This document shows, piece after piece, positions 1-7,850 of a stretch of DNA of 44,697 nucleotides (its first letter is position 1; every line of letters begins with the position of its first letter). Under the pieces are notes generated by a model that searched no databases, was not told the DNA's origin, and was given only the letters and a program-made list of their open reading frames with translations. The DNA is from Thioalkalivibrio versutus (GTDB lineage: Bacteria; Pseudomonadota; Gammaproteobacteria; Ectothiorhodospirales; Ectothiorhodospiraceae): positions 15,127 through 59,823 of the forward strand of contig NZ_MVAR01000009.1 of NCBI RefSeq assembly GCF_001999325.1, in the 5' to 3' direction. A program made the position numbers and the translations under genes.

Positions 1-417
1 CCGGAGCCAGAGCCAGAGCCAGAGCCAGAACCGGAGCCAGAACCGAGTCGTTCGGGCGCGTCCGGGCCGGCCGAAGACCAGGAGCCGGCGACGGAGGCGG
101 CCCCCGGTGGTCCGGTGGGCCAAGAGGACGAGCCCTTCGAGGAGCCGGGGTTCGGGGCGGAGTACCTGAATAACCCGCCGCCGGACTATCCGCGAATCTC
201 GTTGCGCCGAGGGGAGGAGGGTACCGTCCTGCTGCGAGTCCGGGTCTCCGCGCAGGGGCAGCCGCTGGACTGGTCGGTGGAGGAGAGCAGCGGCCACCGG
301 CGCCTGGACGATGCCGCCGAAGCGGCGATCGAGCATTGGGAGTTCGAGCCTGCCCGCCGTGGGGGACGCGCGGTGGAGGGCGTGGTGCTCGTACCGATGG
401 ACTTTTCGATTCGATGA
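1..417 (+). CDS. tonB: TonB C-terminal region (5'-truncated by window edge)
   Basis: The open frame runs from base 1 to the TGA at 415-417, so the gene begins outside the window. It opens with Pro-Glu dipeptide repeats (about seven PE units in bases 1-42), the rigid periplasm-spanning spacer of TonB. An acidic Gly/Pro-rich linker follows, then the TonB C-terminal fold with YPRISLRRGEEGTVLLR and a GHRRLDDAA helix. TonB carries proton-motive-force energy from the ExbB/ExbD motor to outer-membrane receptors. exbB, exbD, hemP and a TonB-dependent receptor follow on the same strand, so this is the energising component of an iron-uptake operon. The N-terminal membrane anchor is not visible. Identification is firm from repeats, C-terminal motif and context. 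Confidence 0.93.
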   Translation, partial: PEPEPEPEPEPEPEPSRSGASGPAEDQEPATEAAPGGPVGQEDEPFEEPGFGAEYLNNPPPDYPRISLRRGEEGTVLLRVRVSAQGQPLDWSVEESSGHRRLDDAAEAAIEHWEFEPARRGGRAVEGVVLVPMDFSIR

Positions 418-459
418 CAAGGCCGGCGCATGAAGCGCTGCGCAGCCGGGGATGATTGC

Positions 460-1209
460 ATGAACGAGTTCGATGTCTTCTACGTGTTTCGCCATGGTGA
501 CCCGGTGCTGGTCGCGGTCTTCGCGATCCTGCTGCTGATGTCCGTCGCGACCTGGGCGATTGCCGCGAGCAAGCTGCTGACGCTGATTGGCGTGCGTCGC
601 GACAACCGCGCCGCGTTGGCGGCCTTCGATGCCAGCCAGACGGCGCCGGCCTTCCACGATGCGATCCACGACCAGCGCGGCCCGCTGGCGGTGATCGGTC
701 AGGAGGCGTTTGCCGCGTTCGACGACTACCGCGGGGTGCGTGATGGGTCGGACAAGGCCGAGCAGCGCCTGGATGACCACGTGGTGCGCCGGATTCGCCA
801 GGCGATGGACCGCCAGCTGCTGCGCATGCAGGCCGGCAATATCGTGTTCGCCTCGGTCGGGGCGCTGGCGCCCTTTGTCGGACTCCTCGGTACCGTCTGG
901 GGTATCCATGGCGCCCTGATCGACATCTCACAGGAGTCGTCGGTGTCCATGGATCTGGTGGCGGGTCCGCTCGGCGAGGCCCTGGTGGCGACGGCCGCCG
1001 GCCTGGCCGCGGCGATCCCGGCGGTGGCCTTCTTCAACATCTTCAATCGCTCCCAGCGCCTGTTGCATCAGGACTTCGAGGCCTTTGCACACGATGTGCA
1101 TGCGCTGCTGATGCACTCTGACCTGAAGCCCGGCAATGCTCGCGAGGCGCGTGACCGCCGCACCGATCCGCATGCACTGCCGGACGACGGCCTGCACCAG
1201 GAGGGCTAA
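460..1209 (+). CDS. exbB: ExbB/TolQ/MotA-family proton channel protein
   Basis: Inner-membrane motor subunit that couples proton flow to TonB. The frame is open from an ATG at 430, but the ATG at 460 is preferred: a GGGGA stretch lies about 8 bases upstream and the protein then starts with the short N-terminus usual for this family (249 residues). There are three membrane segments, at about residues 15-37, 127-150 and 172-195. The second contains GLLGTVWGIHGAL and the third GEALVATAAGLAAAIP, both hallmark sequences of the MotA/TolQ/ExbB proton channel. A long charged cytoplasmic loop lies between segments 1 and 2. It lies 42 bases after tonB and 3 bases before exbD. TolQ is the alternative, but the tonB/hemP/receptor context makes ExbB much more likely. 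Confidence 0.93.
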   Translation: MNEFDVFYVFRHGDPVLVAVFAILLLMSVATWAIAASKLLTLIGVRRDNRAALAAFDASQTAPAFHDAIHDQRGPLAVIGQEAFAAFDDYRGVRDGSDKAEQRLDDHVVRRIRQAMDRQLLRMQAGNIVFASVGALAPFVGLLGTVWGIHGALIDISQESSVSMDLVAGPLGEALVATAAGLAAAIPAVAFFNIFNRSQRLLHQDFEAFAHDVHALLMHSDLKPGNAREARDRRTDPHALPDDGLHQEG

Positions 1210-1212
1210 GCC

Positions 1213-1629
1213 ATGGCCTTCGGACGCATGGGCGACACCAGCGAACCAATGTCGGACATGAACGTGATCCCGCTGGTGGATGTGATGCTGGTGCTGCTGG
1301 TGATCTTCATCATCACTGCACCGGTGATTACCCACTCGGTGGATCTGGATCTGCCCCAGGCCACCAGCGAGCCGGTGGACGAGCGGCCGGACAGCGTGAC
1401 GCTGTCCCTGGACGGAAGCGGCGACCTGTACTGGAACAACGAGTCGGTCTCGCTGGAGCGTCTCCCGGCGCGCCTGCGCGAGGCGCTGGAGACACAACCG
1501 GACATCGCGATCTATCTGCGCGCGGATCGTGACACGCGTTACGAGCGCCTGGCCCGGGTGATGGCCGAGGTGCGCCAGTCCGGGGTGAGCCGCATGGCCT
1601 TCGTCTCCGAACCGGAGGGGGAACAATGA
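1213..1629 (+). CDS. exbD: ExbD/TolR-family biopolymer transport protein
   Basis: Partner of ExbB in the TonB motor: one N-terminal membrane anchor and a small periplasmic domain. The segment PLVDVMLVLLVIFIITAP (about residues 20-37) is the family's single transmembrane helix. Its Asp23 sits at the position of the essential proton-carrying aspartate. The periplasmic half ends in the usual ExbD pattern (YLRADRDTRYERLARVMAEV). Length 138 residues is normal. The start codon is 4 bases after the exbB stop, and the stop overlaps the hemP start in an ATGA, so translation is coupled across exbB-exbD-hemP. Confidence 0.94.
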   Translation: MAFGRMGDTSEPMSDMNVIPLVDVMLVLLVIFIITAPVITHSVDLDLPQATSEPVDERPDSVTLSLDGSGDLYWNNESVSLERLPARLREALETQPDIAIYLRADRDTRYERLARVMAEVRQSGVSRMAFVSEPEGEQ

Positions 1630-1799
1630 ATTCCGGAACGCATCCACCCGGCAAGCCGGCTGTCCACCAGGATCCGGGCCCGCGCGAGATCGCCAGTGAG
1701 CAGCTGCTGGGCCCCGCGCGGCAGATCCGCATCTTCCACCGCGGCGAGTGGTACACCCTGCGCCGCACCGCGAACGACAAGCTGATCCTGACCAAGTAG
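1626..1799 (+). CDS. hemP: Hemin uptake protein HemP family, 57 aa
   Basis: A 57-codon gene whose ATG overlaps the exbD stop codon. The C-terminal half reads RQIRIFHRGEWYTLRRTAND and ends KLILTK. The pattern I.H.G..Y.LR.T...KLILTK is the signature of the HemP/HmuP family. In other proteobacteria HemP/HmuP is a small, probably RNA- or DNA-binding activator needed for full expression of a hemin receptor gene. The N-terminal 25 residues are Pro/Gly-rich and probably disordered. The receptor gene begins 146 bases downstream, after a perfect hairpin. Recognition rests on the C-terminal motif and the length; what it regulates here is inference. Confidence 0.92.
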   Translation: MNSGTHPPGKPAVHQDPGPREIASEQLLGPARQIRIFHRGEWYTLRRTANDKLILTK

Positions 1800-1815
1800 T
1801 ACCAACGAAGTATCC

Positions 1816-1834
1816 GCCACGGTCTCACCGTGGC
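1816..1834 (+). promoter_or_regulatory. Perfect 8-bp hairpin in the hemP-receptor gap
   Basis: The sequence gccacggt-ctc-accgtggc is a perfect inverted repeat with a 3-base loop, 16 bases after the hemP stop and 112 bases before the receptor start. No T-run follows, so it does not look like an intrinsic terminator. It could stabilise an mRNA end, mark a processing site or act as a regulatory stem. Its placement in the leader of a receptor gene just after hemP is suggestive, but its function is unknown. Confidence 0.5.
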
Positions 1835-1945
1835 ACCTGCCAGCCAGGGGAGTCCCTCCCTCAGCCAGCCTCCAATCCGTCACCGATCCGCGGCGCCCCG
1901 GCGTCCGTGGCGGTGTTGATGCTGGCCAACTCAAGGGAGACAACC

Positions 1946-4171
1946 ATGGCTCGAAACCATCTGGCAAGCCGCCGAATCGCACGCCCCGCCGACCACTCGC
2001 GCAACTCCGGGGCATGGAGGCGACGTGCCGTCGTACTCGCAATTGCCGGGGCCGTGGGGATTCCCGCGCTGCATGCCGACGAGGCTGCCCCGACCGCCGA
2101 ATCCGGAGCCGAGGCCCGGCTGGCGCCGGTGCAAATCCTCGGAGACGTGACCGCGACGCAGCGGCTGCCCGGCTCGGCGGCCGTGGTGGGTCGCGAACAG
2201 CTGGAAACCGAAGGGACCACGGACATCCACCAGGCGCTCAAGACCGTGCCCGGCGTGTATGTGCAGGAGGAAGACGGGGCGGGTCTGCGCCCCAATATCG
2301 GGATCCGTGCAGCGCCTCCGGGCCGCAGCAGCAAGGTGACCCTGATGGAGGACAACGTGCTGAGTGCCCCGGCACCGTATTCCAATCCGGCGGCCTACTA
2401 TTTCCCGACCACGATGCGGATCAACGAGATCGAAGTGCTCAAGGGGGCCCCGCTGTTGCGCCACGGGCCGCAGACCACCGGGGGTGTGATCAATCTGGTA
2501 TCCACGCCCATCCCCCGGGAACGCGAAGGTTCCATCGAGACGGTGGTGAACGATCGGGGCGGCATCGACGTGCACGCGATGTTCGGGGATCGCTCCGGTG
2601 ACTGGAGCTACATGGTCGAGACCGTCCAGCGCAACGGGGCCGGCTTCAAGGATATCGATCGCAGCCACCGCGATACCGGCTACGACATCCAGGACTATGT
2701 CGGCAAGCTGCGCTGGGATGGCGAGCGCCAGAGCATCGAGGCCAAGGTCCAGTACTCGGAGGAAACGTCCAACGAGACCTATCTTGGCCTGACCGACGCG
2801 GATTTCGCGCGTGATCCCAATCGGCGCTATGGCCTGTCCGGGATCGATCAGATGGAGAACGACCACCTCGGTTTGAGCGTCACGCACGACATCGACTGGT
2901 CCGAGCGCGTGCGCATGGCCACCACGTTGTACCGCAACGAATTCGCCCGAAACTGGTTCAAGCTGGGCGGGGGTGGCGCGTTCATTGACGACGCCAATCG
3001 GGGCGATGCGACCGCGCACCGAATCCTCCGGGGCGAAGACGATGTGGCGGGGCTGACCTACCGCAACAACAACCGCGAATATGTCTCCGAGGGTATCCAG
3101 ACCGAACTGGGCATGGACTTCGGGGACCACTGGCTGCGTGCGGGTGTCCGTTATCACCAGGACGAGATGGACCGCTTCCAGCCGGACGACATCTACGATC
3201 AGGTGAACGGTTCCCTCGTCTACCAGGAGACCATCCAGCCGACGGGCAGCAACAACCGGTTCGAGGATGCGCAGGCCTGGAGCTTCTGGCTCGCCGACGA
3301 GTGGTACGTCAGTGACCGGCTGACCGCGAACCTGCTGCTGCGCTACGAGGATGTCGAGACCTCGCGGACCCAGTATGCCGATACGCAGCGAAACGTCGTG
3401 GATTCGCGGCGCTCCAATTCGAGCAGCGTCTGGCTGCCGGGGGCCTCGCTGACCTACGATTTCACGGATCGCTGGCAACTGCTGGCGGGGGTTCACCGTG
3501 GGTTTGCTCCCCTGGGGGGCGGTGCGACCGAAGACCAGGCCCCGGAAACCAGCACGAACTGGGAACTGGGCGCCCGGTATCAGGGCGACAATGCGTTTGT
3601 CGAGGCGATTGGTTTCTACAGCGATTTCTCCGACTTCGTGCAGAACTGCTCGGTGGCGACGCCCTGCTCGGACGGTTCCACCTCCGGGACCTTCACGACC
3701 GGGGAGGCGGTCATCTCCGGACTGGAGTTGCGGGCCTCCACGTGGGTGGACCTGGGATCCTTCCACGCGCCCCTGGAGGCCAGCTACACCTACACCAGCG
3801 CCAAGGCCAGCGCGGACAACCCGGCCTCGGGGCAGCAAGAGGGCGATCGCTTGCAGGGGATCCCGCGCCACCAGTTCAGCCTTCGAGGGGGCCTCGAGCA
3901 CGCGAGTGGCTGGAACCACTACGCGGTCGTGAAGTACATCGACGCGACCTGCAATAGCGATGGCTGTAACCGGAGCGCGGGCGCATTCGACCGCACCGAG
4001 TCGCTGACGACGATCGACCTGGTGAGCCAGTATCCCCTGGGCAGGAACACCGACCTCTATGCCCGGGTGAGCAATGTGCTGGATGAGCAACAAATCATCG
4101 CCCGCTCCCCGGACGGTGCCCGGCCCAACGAACCGCGTACGTTCTCGGTCGGGTTGACGCACCGGTTCTGA
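1946..4171 (+). CDS. TonB-dependent outer-membrane receptor, FecA-like
   Basis: Ligand-gated outer-membrane receptor powered by TonB/ExbB/ExbD. The frame is open further upstream, but the ATG at 1946 follows an AAGGGAGA ribosome site and gives a signal peptide: RRR at about 25-27, a hydrophobic core, cleavage near ALHA-D at residue 44. The plug domain (about 55-180) contains GIRAAPPGRSSKVTLMEDN and LRHGPQTTGGVINLV, which resemble FecA most. The rest is a 22-strand barrel type ending in THRF with a terminal Phe. Length is 741 residues. There is no N-terminal STN signalling domain, so it should not signal to an anti-sigma factor. No FRAP/NPNL heme-receptor motif was found despite the neighbouring hemP, so a ferric siderophore or citrate-like ligand is as likely as hemin. 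Confidence 0.9.
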   Translation: MARNHLASRRIARPADHSRNSGAWRRRAVVLAIAGAVGIPALHADEAAPTAESGAEARLAPVQILGDVTATQRLPGSAAVVGREQLETEGTTDIHQALKTVPGVYVQEEDGAGLRPNIGIRAAPPGRSSKVTLMEDNVLSAPAPYSNPAAYYFPTTMRINEIEVLKGAPLLRHGPQTTGGVINLVSTPIPREREGSIETVVNDRGGIDVHAMFGDRSGDWSYMVETVQRNGAGFKDIDRSHRDTGYDIQDYVGKLRWDGERQSIEAKVQYSEETSNETYLGLTDADFARDPNRRYGLSGIDQMENDHLGLSVTHDIDWSERVRMATTLYRNEFARNWFKLGGGGAFIDDANRGDATAHRILRGEDDVAGLTYRNNNREYVSEGIQTELGMDFGDHWLRAGVRYHQDEMDRFQPDDIYDQVNGSLVYQETIQPTGSNNRFEDAQAWSFWLADEWYVSDRLTANLLLRYEDVETSRTQYADTQRNVVDSRRSNSSSVWLPGASLTYDFTDRWQLLAGVHRGFAPLGGGATEDQAPETSTNWELGARYQGDNAFVEAIGFYSDFSDFVQNCSVATPCSDGSTSGTFTTGEAVISGLELRASTWVDLGSFHAPLEASYTYTSAKASADNPASGQQEGDRLQGIPRHQFSLRGGLEHASGWNHYAVVKYIDATCNSDGCNRSAGAFDRTESLTTIDLVSQYPLGRNTDLYARVSNVLDEQQIIARSPDGARPNEPRTFSVGLTHRF

Positions 4172-4191
4172 GTCGGTGTCTCTTGCACCGC

Positions 4192-4218
4192 AGACCGCAC
4201 CTTCCTCGGGTGCGGTCT
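4192..4218 (+). terminator. Rho-independent terminator after the TonB operon
   Basis: The perfect 10-bp stem agaccgcacc / ggtgcggtct has a 7-base loop and is followed by tcttgtat. It lies 20 bases after the receptor stop codon and is the natural end of the tonB-exbB-exbD-hemP-receptor transcript. The tail is short in T but the stem is strong. Confidence 0.8.
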
Positions 4219-4394
4219 TCTTGTATGGGAAACCGGAATCGTCAGCCCGTCACATTCTGGACGGCGGGTTTCCGGCAAGACGGATCGTATGTTGGGCTTC
4301 CGGGTCCAACGCCTCGAGTGTCCCCGGTTCGACGGGTAACTGTCGGATACTGGGGGCGAAGCGAGAAAGGACCCTTACGGTAAAGGAGAACACC

Positions 4395-4583
4395 ATGTGG
4401 AAATCGCGACTGACGATCCTGATGCTTGCCCTGATGATGGCGCTGGGCAGTGCCACCCTCGCGGGGTGTGACAATCAGGGCCCGGCGGAAGAGGCCGGCG
4501 AGAACATCGATGACGCCATGGACGATGCGGGCGATTCGATGGAGGATGCCGGCGACGAGATGGAAGACACCTTCAGCAACTGA
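4395..4583 (+). CDS. Small acidic lipoprotein, 62 aa
   Basis: The ATG at 4395 follows a strong AAAGGAG site at 4382-4388. The first 25 residues are a lipoprotein signal peptide: Lys/Arg near the start, a Leu/Met-rich core and lipobox L-A-G-C with Cys25. The mature part is about 38 residues and very acidic, with near-repeats of a short unit (DDAMDDAGDSMEDAGDEMED) that would form an amphipathic helix. Entericidin-like small lipoproteins share this size and layout, but no specific function is recognised. It is a single-gene unit with its own terminator. Membrane attachment is a confident prediction; the role is unknown. Confidence 0.8.
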   Translation: MWKSRLTILMLALMMALGSATLAGCDNQGPAEEAGENIDDAMDDAGDSMEDAGDEMEDTFSN

Positions 4584-4604
4584 TTTTCTGCCCTGCAGTA
4601 CGTG

Positions 4605-4640
4605 AAAGCCCCGGCACGCGCAGCGTGTCGGGGCTTTTTT
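4605..4640 (+). terminator. Strong rho-independent terminator
   Basis: The 14-bp stem AAAGCCCCGGCACG / CGTGTCGGGGCTTT has one G-T wobble and a 3-5 base loop, and runs directly into six T residues. It lies 21 bases after the 62-residue lipoprotein stop and between two convergent genes. The opposite strand has a much poorer T tract, so it mainly serves the plus-strand gene. Confidence 0.92.
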
Positions 4641-4690
4641 GTGGCGGACCAGCGCCAGCTGGTCGCCTGGGTGATGGATCCGGGGCAGGA

Positions 4691-4969
4691 TCAGAGGCGG
4701 TCGTCACCCTCGGGTTCCAGGGAGCCGCCCTGCTCGTCCATGCCGTCATCCGTCGGGGGCTGCTGCATCTCGCCTTCCGGCGGCTGCTGTTGCTGCATGC
4801 CGTCTTGGGGTGGCGGGGCGCTCTGCATGCCGCCTTCACCGGTCTCGGGCTGTTCCTGCATCTGTTGCTCTTCGAACTCGTCCATGCCCATGTCGCCGTC
4901 GGAGCAGCCCATCAGGAAGACGAGGGGCGCGATGGCCATGGCGGCCAGGATCTTGGTGGAATGTTTCAT
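4691..4969 (-). CDS. Gln/Met/Pro-rich lipoprotein, 92 aa
   Basis: Starts MKHSTKILAAMAIAP with lipobox L-M-G-C (Cys22), a clear type II signal peptide. An AGGAG ribosome site precedes the ATG. The mature protein is low-complexity: clusters of Gln, Glu, Met, Pro and Gly with repeated DGMQQ/EGEMQQ-type units and no predicted fold. It would be a disordered, acidic, Met-rich surface or periplasmic lipoprotein. Met-rich tracts can bind copper(I), but that is speculation. It converges on the 62-residue lipoprotein and is divergent from the Sel1 gene. No family recognised. Confidence 0.75.
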   Translation of the reverse strand: MKHSTKILAAMAIAPLVFLMGCSDGDMGMDEFEEQQMQEQPETGEGGMQSAPPPQDGMQQQQPPEGEMQQPPTDDGMDEQGGSLEPEGDDRL

Positions 4970-5181
4970 GGAAACTCCTGTGTATCCGGGGTGAATGTGA
5001 ACGGAAAAATGACGTTCAATCCAGTTGACCGGAATACCCCCTCATATGTTGCGAGAAGTTCATCACACTCCACCGTTTCGGTGAGGCGATCGTGGCGCTC
5101 ATCACGTATCCCCGTGCGGTTTGTCGACGCATCACGAACCCACCGCTACAGTGATGCCCAAGCAATTCACGGACCGTAGTG

Positions 5182-5847
5182 ATGGCGCAATTCTCCCAAC
5201 CCGACCCCCTCCTCGATCAGGCTCGCTCGGCCTGGGCCCGGGGCGAACATGACGCTGCGATGACCCTTTGGCGCCAGGGTGCCGAGGCGGGTGATCCGCA
5301 GTGCGCGTTTAATCTTGGCGTGCTGCTGGACGAGGGGCAGTACCTGCCCCGGGATCCGCTCGAGGCCGCGCAGTGGTACCAGCGCTCAGCCGAAGCCGGC
5401 TTTCCGGATGCGGCCTTCAACCTGGCGGTGCTGTTCGATCAGGGTGATGGGCCGGAGGCGAATCCCAACGAGGCCGCGCGCTGGTTCCATATTGCCGCCG
5501 AACGCGGGAACGCCCAGGCCATGTTCAATCTGGGGCTCAAGTTCGACGAGGGTCGGGGCCTGCCGCAGGACCCGGAACAGGCGGCACAGTGGTACCTGCT
5601 GGCGGCCGAGGCCGGTGAGGGGCGTGGTGCGGCCAATCTCGCGCGTCTGTTCGCGATGGGCGAGGGCGTGGAGCGTTCCGACGTGTCGGCGTTCAAGTGG
5701 TATGCGATCGCGGCGGAGATGGGGGTTGCGAGCGCCGCGCGGCACCGCGAGCGGGTCGCTCGCGAGCTGAGCCCGGAGCAGCGCCTGCATGCCGGTGAGC
5801 GTGCGCAGGAGTGGTTGCAGGGCCATTCCTCGCCCCGTCTGCAATAG
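5182..5847 (+). CDS. Sel1-repeat (TPR-like) protein
   Basis: A 221-residue protein built mostly of Sel1-like repeats of about 36 residues. Four to five can be read, with the recurring pattern A.FNLGVL.D.G...P.DP.EAA.WY..AAE.G. The first begins near residue 33 and the last near 145, followed by a helical C-terminus. Sel1 repeats form alpha-solenoids that mediate protein-protein contacts. No signal peptide or membrane segment is seen, so it is probably cytoplasmic. A GTG at 5179 lies directly before the ATG at 5182 and either could be the start. The upstream ribosome site is weak. The partner is unknown. Confidence 0.85.
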   Translation: MAQFSQPDPLLDQARSAWARGEHDAAMTLWRQGAEAGDPQCAFNLGVLLDEGQYLPRDPLEAAQWYQRSAEAGFPDAAFNLAVLFDQGDGPEANPNEAARWFHIAAERGNAQAMFNLGLKFDEGRGLPQDPEQAAQWYLLAAEAGEGRGAANLARLFAMGEGVERSDVSAFKWYAIAAEMGVASAARHRERVARELSPEQRLHAGERAQEWLQGHSSPRLQ

Positions 5848-5921
5848 CGGGTCGGTCGGGCGCTCGCGCTGGGGTGTCCCTGAGACTGAGAAAGGGGCAA
5901 GGCGTTGCGGTTGGCGTTGGG

Positions 5922-6353
5922 CTAGATCACTACGTTCAGTTCGCGGCGCGGCTCTTCGGCCGGGCCGGCCAGGCTGACCGCGAGTTCCACGCGACGGCGC
6001 AGGGCCTCGACACCACCACCGCTCAGCGGGCCGCCGTCCGCCGGCATGGCCTCGGCGGAATCATTGCCGCTGCGGAACGCCTCGATCTGGGCCGCCACGC
6101 GGGCGCGGGAGGCCATCTCCTGGTCCGATCGCGGGAAGGCCAGTCCCTGATCCTGTTCGGTATCACCGCGCCGGTTGTCGTCCTGTTCCGGACGGTCTTC
6201 GAGCGGCCGGCGGGCCGCGCCGGCCTCCGGATCGTTCAGCGGGCGTTCGAAATCCGCCGGGGTGGAGAGTTGGCCCAGGCCCAGCCGGTCGCTTCCGGTC
6301 GGGCGTGTGCCGATCGGTATTGCAGCTGAGGGGTTGGAGACTGGGACTTCCAT
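5922..6353 (-). CDS. Hypothetical protein, 143 aa
   Basis: No family recognised. The protein is hydrophilic and largely low-complexity (rich in Arg, Ala, Asp, Glu, Pro). One helical stretch lies near residues 80-100 (MASRARVAAQIEAFRSG) and a second near the C-terminus, which ends in ELNVVI. There is no signal peptide or membrane segment. It lies 51 bases downstream of, and on the same strand as, the short rod-like protein gene at 6405-6620, so the two are probably co-transcribed. Codon usage is like its neighbours and the antisense strand offers no better gene. Confidence 0.55.
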   Translation of the reverse strand: MEVPVSNPSAAIPIGTRPTGSDRLGLGQLSTPADFERPLNDPEAGAARRPLEDRPEQDDNRRGDTEQDQGLAFPRSDQEMASRARVAAQIEAFRSGNDSAEAMPADGGPLSGGGVEALRRRVELAVSLAGPAEEPRRELNVVI

Positions 6354-6404
6354 CGTGTGACTCGTCGAGCCCCCCTGATCGTTACGTGGTCTTGTCGCCT
6401 GGAT

Positions 6405-6620
6405 TCAGGCGCGCACATCCAGCAGTGAGCCGATCATTCGATCTTCGGCCTGCAGGGTCTTCACCGAGGCCTCGATCTGATTCTGGCTGGCGATCATGCC
6501 GACCTGGGCGCCCATGCCCTCGCGACTGCCCGCATTCTCGGTGGCCACCGTATGTGCCTGCTGGCGCATGCTGGTCATGCCCTTCTGAATGCCCGCGAGG
6601 GAGGTGCTTCCGTCGATCAT
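6405..6620 (-). CDS. Short flagellar rod/hook C-terminus-like protein, 71 aa
   Basis: The 71-residue protein begins with a GIQKGMTSMRQQAHTVATEN helix and ends with IASQNQIEASVKTLQAEDRM followed by IGSLLDVRA. This arrangement of an N-terminal heptad helix and a C-terminal helix ending in D.M.G.LLD is typical of the helical ends of flagellar rod/hook proteins of the FlgC/FlgG group. Several gammaproteobacteria carry similar short stand-alone proteins. No other flagellar gene is in the window, so a structural role in the flagellum is inference from resemblance. The ribosome site is weak. Confidence 0.6.
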   Translation of the reverse strand: MIDGSTSLAGIQKGMTSMRQQAHTVATENAGSREGMGAQVGMIASQNQIEASVKTLQAEDRMIGSLLDVRA

Positions 6621-6713
6621 CGTTTCGAACTCGTTATGGTTTTCGGTTGCAACCCTACGACCGAATTATAGATCAATTAGTTGCACTTCACCGGAAGCCC
6701 ATCCAGGAAGGCG

Positions 6714-7850
6714 TCAGGAGGTGCCGAGCAAGCTTTGCAGGCGGGCTTGAACAGCCTCGCGGGCGCCGGCCTGTCGCGCCTGCCATGCAGCCAGACGCTC
6801 GCGGCGAGCCTGCCGATCAATCCCTTCCGCCAGGCGGGCAAGCACCTCTTCGGCCACCTGTTCGGGGTCCTCGCCGCGGGCGACCAGGCCGGTGTGTTCG
6901 GCCGCGATGCGCAGCCGGGTGGCGGCGTCCGGATGGCGCTCGTGCTGCGCGGGGCCGCAGATCACCGCGCTGCCACAGGCCAGTGGCAGACCCAGGTCCG
7001 GAGGGGTCTCGCTGGCGGCCAGGGTGCCACCCGGCAGGGTCACGTCGGCGCAGGTGTAGGCGGCGTGCAGGGTCTCCGGGTCCTCGATGTAGTAGACCCG
7101 GTTCTTGCGCGGCACGAAGGACGTCATGAAGCGGTTGTGGCGGATGATCGGCAGGGAGTACTTGATCGCGTCGCGATAGACCGGCTCGTGGCGTGCCGGG
7201 TCGGCCGGGGCCAGCAGCAGGATGGCGGCGCTCTTGCGCAGGATCGCGAACAACACGGCGAAGGCGAAGGCCTCCTCGCCCGGGCCAGTATTGGGTGCCA
7301 GCAGGATCGGGTGACCCTTCTCGTGGTACTCGCGAAAACGCTCGCAGAACCCGTCATCTCCGGATGGCGCGGGCGGCAGTTCCACCGCCCCGGCGATCGG
7401 ATCGCCGATCACCTCGACCGGGCCGGAGGGGGTAGCGGCCTCGCGTGCAGCGAAGACCGCATTCCATTCGACGCCTGCCGCGCCGTCACCCTCGGCATTG
7501 ATCCAGATGCGTGGCACGTGGACCGCGCCGAGGGCGGGTCCCAGGTCCAGATCGCCAGCGTGCAGGGGGCCGATGACCAGGATGGCGCGCGGTTGCAGGC
7601 GCGCCAGACGTGTGGCGGCCAGTTCGGGGCGCATCGCCAGGGCCGGGAGGCCGTCGATCAGGTCCTCGGCCTCGCGGTCCTGGCCACAGTCGGTGACGCC
7701 GAGGGCGATGGGCCCGACGGACCCGGCCAGCTCCTGCAGCCAGTCGGCGGCGGTCTCCAGAGTGGCCCGCGGGGCCAGGACCAGGATGCGCCCGCTGCTT
7801 TCGCCGGGGACGGAGCGGGCGGTGATCCAGGCAGACAAACGTGCGAACAT
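6714..7850 (-). CDS. WaaA (Kdo transferase)-like glycosyltransferase
   Basis: 378 residues. The C-terminal half follows the GT-B/GT30 pattern of WaaA/KdtA: a central PNTGPGEEAFAFAVLFAIL segment, then RVYYIEDPETLHAAYTCADV and a nucleotide-sugar region (TLPGGTLAASETPPDLGLPL, ICGPAQHERHPDA). The N-terminal half is weaker but has an APRATLETAAD stretch where WaaA has its catalytic glutamate. True WaaA proteins are about 420 residues with an N-terminal membrane anchor; this one has none. It is therefore probably a soluble, divergent paralogue rather than the essential Kdo transferase. It stands alone on the minus strand. Substrate unknown. Confidence 0.65.
   Translation of the reverse strand: MFARLSAWITARSVPGESSGRILVLAPRATLETAADWLQELAGSVGPIALGVTDCGQDREAEDLIDGLPALAMRPELAATRLARLQPRAILVIGPLHAGDLDLGPALGAVHVPRIWINAEGDGAAGVEWNAVFAAREAATPSGPVEVIGDPIAGAVELPPAPSGDDGFCERFREYHEKGHPILLAPNTGPGEEAFAFAVLFAILRKSAAILLLAPADPARHEPVYRDAIKYSLPIIRHNRFMTSFVPRKNRVYYIEDPETLHAAYTCADVTLPGGTLAASETPPDLGLPLACGSAVICGPAQHERHPDAATRLRIAAEHTGLVARGEDPEQVAEEVLARLAEGIDRQARRERLAAWQARQAGAREAVQARLQSLLGTS

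Noticed and set aside
1-45. Tandem CCAGAG/CCGGAG DNA repeat as a possible microsatellite or CRISPR-like feature
   Set aside because: It encodes the Pro-Glu spacer of TonB in frame, which explains the repeat.
1931-4162. 743-codon open frame antisense to the TonB-dependent receptor
   Set aside because: It lies wholly inside the receptor gene on the opposite strand. The receptor has a signal peptide, plug motifs and terminal Phe, whereas the antisense product shows no recognisable pattern. Long antisense frames are expected in GC-rich DNA.
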